Source of the DNA: Caenorhabditis remanei
Taxonomy: Eukaryota; Nematoda; Chromadorea; Rhabditida; Rhabditidae
Length of the DNA stretch: 64,000 bases
Direction: 5' to 3'
Assembly (NCBI RefSeq): GCF_010183535.1
Contig: NC_071330.1
Coordinates: 1,497,217-1,561,216, forward strand
Of the stretch, positions 1 to 30,600 are shown in pieces. The position numbers were made by a program, and so were the translations under genes. The notes beneath the pieces are model-generated. The model was given only the letters and a program-made list of their open reading frames with translations. It was not told where the DNA came from and did no database searches. Position 1 is the first letter of the stretch, and each line of letters opens with the position of its first letter.

Positions 1-19864
<19,864 letters not shown>

Positions 19865-20287
19865 TCTCTTCTCTAGCAAATGCGCTCTATCGAACTTCTC
19901 TCTGTGTCTCTCAGTCTCGGTAGAGCGCTTTCCCTGTCTAACCTATTTCTTCCCATGCTTTCCATGCCATTTACGTCAGCTTTAATTATTTGAATTATTT
20001 GACACCTACACCAATTCATCAAATCCCAAAAAATTATCGTTTCCTGTAGTCGAGTAGCCTCTCCCAACACACCCTGTCAACTGGTTATTTTAGTTATTTT
20101 TTTACTTCTGAAATTTGCTTTTAAATCAAAAAAACAACACAAATAAGCTCTCTCCATATCCCTCCCTGATTTTTAGACACTGAAAATACCCCCGAAAACT
20201 TTCAATTTCTGTTTTAAGAAGTCGGCTCAATGTTCTAGAATTCTGCAATTATGTTGTTTTTTTTGTAGTTTTTATTGTTTCAAGTCT

Positions 20288-20293
20288 AATAAA
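20288..20293 (+). terminator. Polyadenylation signal of the CH-domain gene
   Basis: AATAAA ~425 bp after the stop codon; the first canonical signal downstream in this strand's AT-rich 3' flank. Confidence 0.5.
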
Positions 20294-20371
20294 TATTTTG
20301 TGTTGTTAAGATAATTCTAGCTGGAAATCGAAAATAGCGAGTTTTCAGAAAAAATGATAATACTAGTTGTG

Positions 20372-21184
20372 TTCAGTTGGCCAAGAGCTTTCAGAAAAGT
20401 ATAATCATGCCTACATTCCGATCATTTTGATTTTTGGGCTACGGTATGCGCCTTTAAGGTTTTCGCGGCACGACCCAATTAGAACAAAAATGCAGGGGTG
20501 TGCGGACAGGAAAATTTCGGAATTTCGGACACTAAAAAATGTCCGAGTTTCAATATTTCGGAATTTCGGAATCTCGGAATTGTCCGAATTTCGAATTTTC
20601 GGACTTTCGGAATCTCGGACTATTCCGAATTTCGGATTTTCGGAATTTCGGAATTTCGGAATATTCCGATTTTCGGACCTTCGGAATTTTTTTTTCAACA
20701 GACTGTCCCATTTACTCATATCGAATGCTGAAAACCGTTTTTTTGTTTAAAAAAACACTGCGAAAAGACGAAAATTTAAAAAAAACCGCCTGAAAACTGC
20801 GGAAAAAAATTTGTTCGAGTCCCGTCTTGAAAAGTGCGCATGCGCCTTTAATACAGTACTTTCTCTTCCATTCCGATTTTTTTTCGGAACGTTCCGATCG
20901 GAATTCCATTCCGAAAATTTTTTCTCGGAATATTCCGATCGGAATTTCGTTCCGAATTTTTTTTTCGGAATATTCCGATCGGAATTTCATTCCGAAATTT
21001 TTTTCTCGGAATATTCCGATCGGAATTTCGTTCCGAATTTTTTTTTTCGGAATATTCCGATCGGAATTCCGTTCCGAAAATGAGTCGATTTTCGGAATTT
21101 TTCGGAATTCCGAATTCCGTTCCGCACACCCCTGCAAAAATGGGGCATGTTTATACTTTTCTGAAAGCTCTCAAAGAACTGAAT
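20372..21184. repeat. ATAATCATG palindromic MITE, copy 13, split by an insertion
   Basis: The left part is 20372-20492 and the right part 21143-21184; the 642-bp insertion at 20493-21134 duplicated CAAAAATG. Confidence 0.85.
20493..21134. mobile_element. hAT-like TTTCGGAA element with palindromic tandem repeat
   Basis: The ends are CAGGGGTGTGCGGA and TCCGCACACCCCTG, with perfect 8-bp TSD CAAAAATG (20485-20492 and 21135-21142). The left half is TTTCGGAA repeats. The right half (20877-21090) is about five ~41-bp units, each containing the self-complementary TTCCGATCGGAA. Confidence 0.85.
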
Positions 21185-21340
21185 TCGATTATTATGTCCA
21201 TTAGTGACAAAAAGCCGAAATAAAATATCGGCTCCCATCACGAAAACCGCTCTATTTAAAGGCGCTTAGAACTGGTCAAAACTAGAAATAGCCGATTCAA
21301 AAACCACGTTTCATTTTTATTGTCAAACATTGATAATCTT

Positions 21341-21505
21341 GCCCAGCTCGTCGAAACGAGTAAGAAAAGTATAATCACAGCCCACTTCGGTGCGAATGGG
21401 TCTTGCCACGAAAAACTTAAAGGCGCATACCGTAGCCCCCAAAAATCAGAATAAACGGAATATAGGCATGAGTATACTTTTCTGAAAGCTCTCGACTAGC
21501 TGAAC
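21341..21505. repeat. ATAATCATG palindromic MITE, copy 14
   Basis: Complete copy in reverse core orientation with a few changes in the left arm. Confidence 0.75.
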
Positions 21506-21764
21506 ATTATGGTTCTAGTCACTGCTCTCCGAAGCCCGAAGTATTCATTTTTTGGGTACAAATAGCCCATTTGTCTCCAGAGTGGTTTTTGTACGTTCAT
21601 TGGTTTTGATCTGATTGGAAAGATATCTCGAAGGTGTGACATCTTGCAACATCAACGTTCAGAAATTAGAAAAACGTGAGTAGATCAAAAATAGAAGATA
21701 TTTCAATCTGTTCTACAGGTTTACGTCATAACCTTGATAATAATTTCTTACTTTTTTGACCATC

Positions 21765-22078
21765 CGCATTTAGGTTTCAAAACTGGTTTTGCGAAGTCGC
21801 AGTATGCATCGAAAAAATTCCAAAAATTCATATGAAACATAGCGGTGAAATTTCGGAAAAGTAAATTTCTCAAGAATTACAAGGAAAAAATGGTCTAAAA
21901 GGACAGAAAATAAGATGTTCTTCAGCCAAAAACTAATTTTCCACTGATTTTCGGGAATTTTTTGAACTTTTTCTAGGAGTTTTTGAATCTTTGCGAAAAA
22001 ATCTACTTCCGACTTCCGACTTCCAACTTCCGACTTCCGACTTCCGGATAAGAACATTTTCACTTCCCAACATCTCTG
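21765..22078. mobile_element. GGAAGTC hAT-like element (copy 4), left end missing
   Basis: The right end CACTTCCCAACATCTCTG and the core (GTTCTTCAGCCAAAAAC) match copies 1 and 3. No matching left end is visible. Confidence 0.6.
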
Positions 22079-22097
22079 CTGTACATTACCAGTGCAC

Positions 22098-22262
22098 CAG
22101 AGTTGCATGGAAGTGAAAATGTCTTATCCGAAAGTCGGAAGTCGGAAGTAAAACTCCTTATCCGGAAGTCGGAAGTGAAAAAACGCCCGGAAGTCGGAAG
22201 TCGGAAGTGATTTTTCCTATCCGGAAGTCGGAAGTCGGAAGTCGGAATTCCATGCAACTCTG
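22098..22262. mobile_element. GGAAGTC hAT-like element (copy 5)
   Basis: CAGAGTTGCATGGAA and TTCCATGCAACTCTG ends; perfect TSD CAGTGCAC (22090-22097 and 22263-22270). It is nearly all heptamer repeat. Confidence 0.85.
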
Positions 22263-22433
22263 CAGTGCACCACGGTTCTTACAACTGCACTCCTCCAGTG
22301 TCTCTCTATTTCCGTTTCGGTAGAGCGCGGTTGGAAAACCCATACAGTTCTAATACAGTACGTTTCGAAACGTCCCATTCCAGAATATTCCCTCATATGT
22401 ACATATTTACTGCTACACTCTGTATCTCAGCTT

Positions 22434-22529
22434 CTCTCTCTCTCTCTCTCTCTCTCTTCTTCTTCTCTCTCTCTCTCTCTTCTTCTTCTCTCTCTCTCTC
22501 TCTTCTTCTCTCTCTCTCTCTCTCTTCTT

Positions 22530-22567
<38 letters not shown>

Positions 22568-22580
22568 TCTTCTTCTTCTC
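22434..22580. repeat. (CT)n/(CTT)n microsatellite
   Basis: ~150 bp of alternating CTCT and CTTCTT runs, pure pyrimidine on the + strand. Confidence 0.95.
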
Positions 22581-22741
22581 TCGCTTATTGTCCCCACATA
22601 TTTACTAATACCCACATGTTACTCTATTAATAAACTAATAAGAGATGATACTCCCCAATAGAAGCACCCCCCTTCTCTCTAACAAGTATCACGTGTCTCC
22701 TCCCATATTTTTGAAAATGTTTTTAGGCGAGAGATGGAAAG

Positions 22742-22749
22742 GTATAAAA
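22742..22749 (+). promoter_or_regulatory. TATA box of the small gene
   Basis: GTATAAAAG lies ~50 bp before the ATG at 22797, a good distance for a TATA box with a short leader. A CACGTG E-box is at about 22690. Confidence 0.6.
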
Positions 22750-22796
22750 GAAGACGAAGTGATTGACAGATAATACTTCTATTTGATAAGAACAAT

Positions 22797-24335
22797 ATGT
22801 TGAATGTGTCGACCAAAGATTTGATGATGGATCATCAAGACAAGAGGAAACATAGTTATGGTGAGTATACCTATTACGGGATACTGTAGAATTACTAATA
22901 GGTCGACACAGTTCTTACAACTGCGCTCCACCGAAATGCCCTTGGAAAATGTCTCTTTTTCTCTGAATCTCTCAATTTCTCACACTATTTTCTTCGGTTT
23001 CGGTAGAGCGCGGTTGTAAGAAGCGTGCCGTGATAATATTAGCTCAAATAGTTGGAGTCTTGTCTGTGTGTCGTTGCGTCCGGATGTCCATGCTACGTTT
23101 ACCTTTAGTTTTATCGGAAATTCGAAAAATTTGACTCCCTATCGTTCGCCCATTTTATAAACGCGAATTGGCTGAGCCGCGACTCAACCTGCCAAGTGGT
23201 ATTCAAACGCGCTTCATTAGACTTCGCGGGAAGTTCTTACAACTGCGCTCCACCGAAATTCCCTTGAAAAATGTCTCTTCTTCTCTGCGTCTCTCAATTT
23301 CGCATACTATTTTCTCGCGGTTTCGGTAGAGCGCGGTTGTAAGAAGCGTGACGGGCTAATATAGGTAAACGGGATACTGTAGAATTATGACTTCTGAATT
23401 CTTCATTTATTCTTACAACCGCGCTCTACCGAAACCAAAGAAAATAGTGTGTGAAATTGAGAGACGCAGAGAAAAACAGACATTTCTCGAGGGAATTTCG
23501 GTGGAGCGCAGTTGTAAGAACTTCCTGCGAAGTCTAATGAAGCGCGTTTGCATACCACTTGGCAAGTTGAGTCGCCACTTAGCCAATTTGCGTTTTATAA
23601 CGTGGGCGAACGATAGGGAGTCAAATTTTTCGAATTCTCGCTAAAATTTCGGACAAAAAATCACCGAATTCAGAAAAAATGGAGAAAACACACATTTTCA
23701 ACCACAAAAATCCAATTTTTTTTTGAAATTTTAATTTCTCGCCTATTTTTCATCGCTTAACTGGTGTTACTGTAGCATGGACTTTCGGACGCGTCGACAC
23801 ACAGACAGGACTACTGTTTGTCTGTCTGTGTGTCCCAATGACCGGATGTCCAGATGTCCTAAACTGAAAAAACCCGAATTTTCAGCCCAAAAATACTCAA
23901 AATTGTAGATTGGTCGGTGGTGGCCGAACTTTTTTCTTTTGTGTTTCTAGGCCACGGAAGTTCTTCCACGATTTTTCTTAGGCTTGGACGGGGAAGAACT
24001 TTTCGTGGCCTAGAAACACAAATAAAAAAAATTCGGCCAGCAGTGACCACTTTGGAGTTTTGAGCATTTTTGGAGTGGAAATTCGGCGTTTTTCCATAAG
24101 AGTTCTTCAGAAAACGCGTCAACGGCGCGCCAGACGCATCCAGTTGTTTTTTGAATTCCTAGAATTTTCAGCTTCCTCCATCTCTTCCTCTTCTTTTAAT
24201 GACGATATCGAGACTACACCACAACCAATCAGCCGTCGTCGTGACAGTCTCATCGAACAATTCCGTGATTTTCTCAGCCGTTCCGTCGATTTCACCTTCA
24301 AAATCGACAATCCATTTGAGAAAGAGATGTACTAA
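22797..24335 (+). CDS. Small conserved-looking protein of unknown function, two exons
   Basis: Exons 22797-22860 and 24172-24335 join at G|CT to a 75-residue protein ending ...FEKEMY. The first exon gives MLNVSTKDLMMDHQDKRKHS. The second has a Ser run, an acidic patch, RRRDSLIEQF and FLSRSVDFTFKIDNPF. There is no signal peptide or membrane segment. Evidence for a real gene: a TATA box and short leader upstream, good splice sites (GTGAGT; TTTTCAG), one open frame, and AATAAA signals at 24388 and 24419. I do not recognise the family. The 1.3-kb intron contains GCGCTC palindromes and a larger inverted repeat. Confidence 0.6.
22896..23038. repeat. GCGCTC palindromic MITE, copy 3
   Basis: TTCTTACAACTGCGCTCCACC at the left and GAGCGCGGTTGTAAGAAGCG at the right; full-length. 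Confidence 0.8.
23108..23640. repeat. ~530-bp inverted repeat with GCGCTC elements in both arms
   Basis: Left flank CTATCGTTCGCCCA ... TTCATTAGACTTCGC recurs inverted as GCGAAGTCTAATGAA ... GGGCGAACGATAG. Inside lie GCGCTC palindromes at 23233-23361 and 23410-23521 as mirror images. A ~55-bp spacer separates the arms. Confidence 0.85.
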
Positions 24336-24646
24336 TTAACTTAGGGGGCGGGGCTTCTCGATGTGTAAATGATTGATAAGTGTACAAAATAAATGATTCA
24401 ATTCGATGAGAGAGATTCAATAAAAACGGGCACACGGTAATGATAAATGAGAGTAGGGCGGGGGGGGGGGGGGAAAGAAATGTGAGAAAGTGCGCTCCAT
24501 CGGACATTTGTCTCTATGGAGCGCACTTACAGATTACTATTATTCAGATTAACATTAGATTAAAAAGTCGATGAAATATATAAAATTAGATTAAAAATTA
24601 GAGAAATATTCTAGTAAAATACGAAAAAATGGAGAGAAAAAATCGG
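24336..24646. other. Convergent intergenic space
   Basis: 3' flanks of the small gene (+) and the KANSL2-like gene (-). Contains two AATAAA signals on the + strand and a run of ~16 G near 24455. Confidence 0.7.
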
Positions 24647-27600
24647 TTATTTAGAAGATTCAGAAGTAGTATCGGCGGGTTCCTTGCTTCCGCCACGGGA
24701 ATTCCGTTTTCCAGTCGAATTACGACGTTGGGATACTGTAGATGAGGAGGAGGAGGAGGCGGTGGGTGACGTCTTTTTTGGGGCTGAAAATTGTTTTTCT
24801 TAAAGAAAATTGGAGAATAGAACTCAGAATTTGGAATTTATGTTGGGGAGTCTAGAATCCTGAATCCTAAATTCTGAATTCTGAATCCAGAAACCAAAAT
24901 CCAGAATTCAAGATTCAGAATCAGGAATCTAGAATCCAGAACCCGAACCCGAACCCTTGAATCCGAACTTCAGAATCTATGAACAAAGAATCCAGAGCTC
25001 AAAATAAAGATTCCAGAACCCAGAATTTAAGAATCAAGAATCCTGAAGTCAGTATCTAGAACTCAAAATCTAGAATTCCAGGTTCATAATCCCGATCATA
25101 TAATTAAGAATAAAGAGTCCGGAATTCAAAATAAACATTCCAGAAACCAGAATTTGAGAATCTAGAATCCTGGAGTCAGGATCCAGAATTCAGAATCAAG
25201 AACTCAAGGTTCAGAATTCAGATCACGCAACTAACTGTTTAGAATCCTGAATTCAAAACAAAGCCTCCAGAATCCAGAATCCAAGGCTCCAAGAATCGGA
25301 AAACTTGAATTTTGACGTCAAGATTCAGAATCTTGAAACCAGAATGAAAACTCCTGAATTCAAGAATTCTGAAACCGGAATTCAGAAAACCGAATCTCAG
25401 AATCCAGAATTTCGGAATCCAGGATACAGAATTCTGAATTCAGGACATTTTTAACCATTTTTTCATAAAAAAAAAGGAAAAAATAGGATGTTGGATTCAC
25501 GGAGTATAAATCAAGAGCCCAGAATTCAGAATATAGGAATCCGGAATCCAGAATTCCTGAATTCTGACGTCAAGATTCAGACTCCACACCTCAGACTTTC
25601 CTTTTTCTACGATTTCCGCAAAAAAAAACCTGAAAAAGTAAAGTTTTCTACAAAAAAATGTCCAAAAACTGTAATTTTTCATCCAAAAACTCCCTCACTT
25701 TTCTTTTTCGCCCCTTCTTTCTCGGCGACTGGAGCAACTGGCGCCGCCAGCGGTGCCGACGTCTCCGCAGTATTCATATCCTCATTTTGAGCCGCTTCCT
25801 CCGCCATTTTCGCCAATAAATCCAGGAAATTCTGAAAATTTTTGAATAATTTTTTTTTAAAGTTCAAAAGTTCCTCTCTTACACTATCCTGTTCCTGTCC
25901 CCCCGATTGGACAGACGATGATGACGTGGCTGTCGACGTGGACGGCGTCTGTGGCTTCTGATGAGTCATTGCCTGATTGGCGGCGATTGCGGCGGCTCGT
26001 GGAGCTCTTTGAGATGATGTTGGAGTCGTTGATGGGCTTCTGGAGCGCTTTTTGGACGACGATTTCGGTGTTTTTGAGCGTTCTGAAAAAATAATTTCAG
26101 CCTTGATTCAAGTTACGCCCACTTTTTGACTAGCCGTTTCATATTATGCGGCAATATTGCAAAAAATGGGCGGAGTCTCAGGGACACGCCCACTTTTTGC
26201 AAAAGTGCCGCACGGTTAGTGTTTCTAGCCGGAAGATCAAAGTCAGGCGACAAGACCACAAAAAGTGGGCGTGGTCTGTTCAGATTCCGCCCACTTTTCG
26301 CAATTTGCAAGATCTATATAGCCACGCCCACTTTTGGCAAGTTTGACGCACGGTTTCCATGTTTCAGCGACGATTCGATGGCGATTTTTTGGAAAAAACA
26401 GTTGTAAACTATGCGGCAAAATTGCAAAAATGGGCGTGGCCTGTTTTAGGCCCCGCCCCCTCTTGCAACTTTGCCGCATTGTTTCAATGTTTCAACGGCG
26501 ATTTCGAATTTTTTGGAAAAAAGTTGTAAACCAAATTGCAAAAATGGGCGTGGCCTGGTTTAGGCTCCGCCCATTTTTGCAAGTTTGACGCACGGTTTCT
26601 TTGTTTCAGCGGGGAATTTGAAACGTTTTTGACAAAAAGCTAGTAAACCATGCGGCAAAACTGCAAAAATGGGCGTGGTCTGTTTTAGGCCCCGCCCCTT
26701 CTTGCGAGATTGCCGCACAGTTCATTTTCATCTCAAAACTCACCACTCTTCTCTTTCGGCGACGGAGTTCCCGTGACTTCCGCATCCGGCTTCTTTGCCA
26801 ACGGCTCTCCAGATGATTCCGAAGACGTCGCCTCTCCAGAAACAGCTGCTTCAGAAGAAGAAGGATTCTGAATCGTCGTCTCATGAATCTTTCGCTTGCG
26901 GGCTTGAGCCGCTTCGGAAGGCGGCGGATTCGGTGGAATCGGTGGGACCGACGAGTTTATAGACGGCGTCAAAATGACTTCTTTGACAGAATCAGGTACG
27001 ATTGTCTCCGATGGAATGGCGCTGGATCTGCGTGGAGTTCCTCTGATCCCTTGAGCCACGCCCCCTCGCTGCTGCTGTCCGCCCATCTTTTGGACTCCTC
27101 CTGGGAAAGCTGCCGTATTAATAGGGGAATTTAGACTCTTTCGCTTCTCTCGTTCATTGTTGAGCTCCGTTTCGGCGGCCATTTGTTCCAATTCCTGTTG
27201 TGACATCTTCGACAAATCCTTCTGTCCCATATGACCCATTGTGAGGAATGTGCGGACGTTTATATTGGCGAAACGGGCGTCCTGACGAGCGTTGTCAAGT
27301 GCTGAGACGGCACTGTAACTGGAAGAAATTTGGAGTAATTTTGGGAAGTTACTTTTCGGGGTACGGTGGTTAAAGAGGGGGAAAGATCGAGAATCCAAAT
27401 TTCAGAATCTAGAATTCAGGTCCCAGAATCTGAAATTCAGAATCAGAAATCTAGAATCGAGAATCTAGAATTCAGGTTCCAGAATCTAGAATCCGGGATC
27501 CAGAACTCAGAATCTGGAACCAGGAATCTAGAATTCAGAATCCAGAATCAGGAATCAGGAACCAGGAATCCAGAATCTAGAATCGAGAATCTAGAATTCA

Positions 27601-30600
27601 GGTTCCAGAATCTAGAATCCGGGATCCAGAATTCAGAATCAGTAATTCAGAATCCAGAACCTAGAATTCAGGTCCCAGATTCGAGAATCTAGAGTCAGGA
27701 ACCTAGAATTCAGGACCCAGAATCCAGGATTCAGGATTTTTGAGTGCTAGGTTCTGGAATCCAGAATCGAGAATCAGGAATCAGGACCCAGGAATCCAGA
27801 ATCTAGAATCGAAAATCTAGAATTCAGGTTCCAGAATCTGAAATCTAGAATTCAGGACCCTGAATCCCGGATTCAGGATTTCTGAGTGCTAGGTTCTGGA
27901 ATTCAGAATCTGAAATCTAGAATTCAGGACCCTGAATCCCGGATTCAGGATTTCTGAGTGCTAGGTTCTGGAATTCAGAATCAGAAATCTAGAATTCAGG
28001 TTCCAGAATCTGAAATCTAGAATTCAGGACCCTGAATCCCGGATTCAGGATTTCTGAGTGCTAGGTTCTGGAATTCAGAATCAGAAATCTAGAATTCAGG
28101 TCCCAGAATCTGAAATCTAGAATTCAGGACCCTGAATCCCGGATTCAGGATTTCTGAGTGCTAGGTTCTGGAATTCAGAATCAGAAATCTAGAATTCAGG
28201 TCCAAGAATCTGAAATCTAGAATTCAGGACCCTGAATCCCGGATTCAGGATTTCTGAGTGCTAGGTTCTGGAATTCAGAATCAGAAATCTAGAATTCAGG
28301 TCCAAGAATCTGAAATCTAGAATTCAGGACCCTGAATCCCGGATTCAGGATTTCTGAGTGCTAGGTTCTGGAATTCAGAATCAGAAATCTAGAATTCAGG
28401 TCCCAGAATCCAGAATCAGGAATTCAGAATCCAGAACTTAGAATTCAGACCCAGATTCAAGAATCTAGAATCTAGAATCTAAAATCCATTACTCAGAATC
28501 CAGTATCCGGATTTCAGAGTGCTAGGATCTGAAATTCAGAGTCCAGAATCTAGAATCGAAAATCTAGAATTCAGGTCCCAGAATCTAGAATTCAGAATCT
28601 AGAATCAAAAATTTAGAATTCTAAATCTAGAACCAGGAATCTGAATCCAAAAATTCAGAATCCAGAATCCGGTATTTGAGATATCGCAACTATACCATTT
28701 CGTAACTACGCGATTTCGTAAGTATACCGTTTTATAACTCACAACTACGTCGTTCTGTAACTAACAGCAATTTCGCAACTGTTTCGTTTCACAACTGAAC
28801 CAATTAATTATGCCATTTAGCAACTGAAACTCTCTCCATTTAGTCATCTTACAACTAGGCCGTTTAAAAACTGTGACGTTCTAGAACTATCACTCCAAAA
28901 CTTAGTCATTACGCAACTTCACCGTTTCGCAACTGTTTCGATTCAAAACTAATAGTAAATCAATTCCTATTTCGCAACCACCCCATTTCGCAACTATCCC
29001 TCAAAAAAATCACCAACCTCGCCTGAGTCAATCCGAGCGGTATCCCACTGGACGGTCCCACCAGTGGCAGCCCAGTTCCCGGTGATCTCACAATAGCCGG
29101 TCCGACGATTGAAGCGGTCGTGGTGGATGGAGATTCAGAAGATGGTGGTCCCGCGGATTCAGAAGACGTTCCAGGTGTTCCTGGAACTGCTCCAGGAGCT
29201 CCCAAAGCGGGTGGAACTGGTGCAGGAGCTCCAGAAGGCTGCTGCTGCTGCTCCGGCGGCGGCGGTCCTTGAACAACATAACTCGTCGTAATAGTACCCG
29301 ACGGCACTCGTTGAATCGCCGGTCCCACCGATCGAACCACATGTTGTTGAGGTCGAGGGCGTGGTCCCAACGGCGGGTAGGCGGGGTTTCTCGGTCTAGT
29401 GCCGGGAGGTGGTGGTCCAACCGGTTGTTGCACATACGCACTCTGTTGAACGTGTGGATGAGGTCTCAACCCTGGGGCGCCCATCCGGAAGCCAGGAGGA
29501 CGTGGCGGTGGTCCGACGTCTGCTGGATTCAGGCCGGCGGCGATTGCTCGATGCGGAGCCATCGGAAGACGTGACTGCGCTGGACGATACATTTTTGGAG
29601 ATGTGTGAGGTGAGACGGGCGGTCCGAGTAGTTGAGATGAGGAGGTGGAGGTTGATGGTTGGAGAGGCGGTTGGTGTTGTGGCGGGTATTGATGGGGGAG
29701 AGGAGCACGAGCGGGTGTTTCGGCTGCAACTTGGGAATGGGTTAGATTCTGGCGATTTTTTTTGGATTTTCAAGAGATTTTTGGCTGAAAAAAGCTCAGA
29801 AACTCTGAATTTTTTTGCTGAAATTTCCCCGAAATTGGATGAAAAGTGAAAACTTGGCTGGTGTACAGTATTTTCAAAGAGAACTGCTGCAAATTACCAT
29901 TTTGCGATAAATCTTTAGGAAAATCTGAATTTTTAAAAGGTTTTTGGCTGAAATGAGCTCAGAAACTTTGAATTTGAACGGTTTTTGCTGGATCTTTGCA
30001 AAATTATAGGAAAAAACTTGTCTGGCGCGCCTTGGGCGCAGTATTTTTAAAGAGAACAGACTGAAAATTACGTTTTGACCTGGAAAAAGCGCGGAAGTGT
30101 GGTAAATACGGTTTTTGCGGATTTTTTGCTGAAATTATCGCTTTTTCGACACAAAAACCTTTGAAAATCACATCTTTTAACTTTATTTTGAGCGAATTTT
30201 GCGGGAAATGTAGGATTTTTCAAGGTTTTGAGCGCTTTGGACGCGAAATCAGCCAAAAATCTCACATTTTCGAGGAAACCCGTTAGAAAAATACGATTTT
30301 GAGACAAGTTTTCAGAAAAAAAAAACTTTAAAATCGAGAATTTCCGAAGAATTTCAGATTTTCGTCTTTTCAGCACGAAAAACCTTTCAAAATCACTGTT
30401 TTCTGCCCAAAACTTACTTCTGCGATACGCGGCATTCTTATAGTACGGCACGCCTCTTCGTTGTGGTTCTGGCATGTATCTTGACGGTGAGTGACTACGA
30501 TCTTCGACGAGTTCATCGCCAGTTCGGGGCTCCTGGACACGTTCCAACGGAATCGTTTTCGGTTGATTACGGTTGATGTGTATTGGGTAACGAGTTGGCT

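Larger units (their letters stand above)
19865..22796. other. Intergenic region between the CH-domain gene and the small gene
   Basis: Starts with a short 3' UTR (AATAAA at 20288-20293). Then come an ATAATCATG copy split by a TTTCGGAA element (20372-21184), another ATAATCATG copy (21341-21505), two GGAAGTC elements (21765-22078, 22098-22262), a partial GCGCTC palindrome (22270-22340), a long CT/CTT microsatellite (22434-22580) and the promoter of the small gene. Confidence 0.7.

Noticed and set aside
20712..21137. Arg/Ile/Pro repeat open frames on both strands
   Set aside because: Produced by the TTCCGATCGGAA tandem units of a transposon.
22427..22615. Arg/Glu-repeat open frame
   Set aside because: Translation of the CT/CTT microsatellite.
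27366..27692. 108-codon open frame of ESRIQ repeats
   Set aside because: Translation of the AGAATCC satellite.
28061..28400. Regular 100-bp direct repeats considered as a CRISPR-like array
   Set aside because: No repeat/spacer structure (the whole unit repeats) and the DNA is a nematode intron.
29409..29849. 146-codon + strand open frame
   Set aside because: Shadow of the Pro/Gln-rich exon 13 of the KANSL2-like gene on the other strand.
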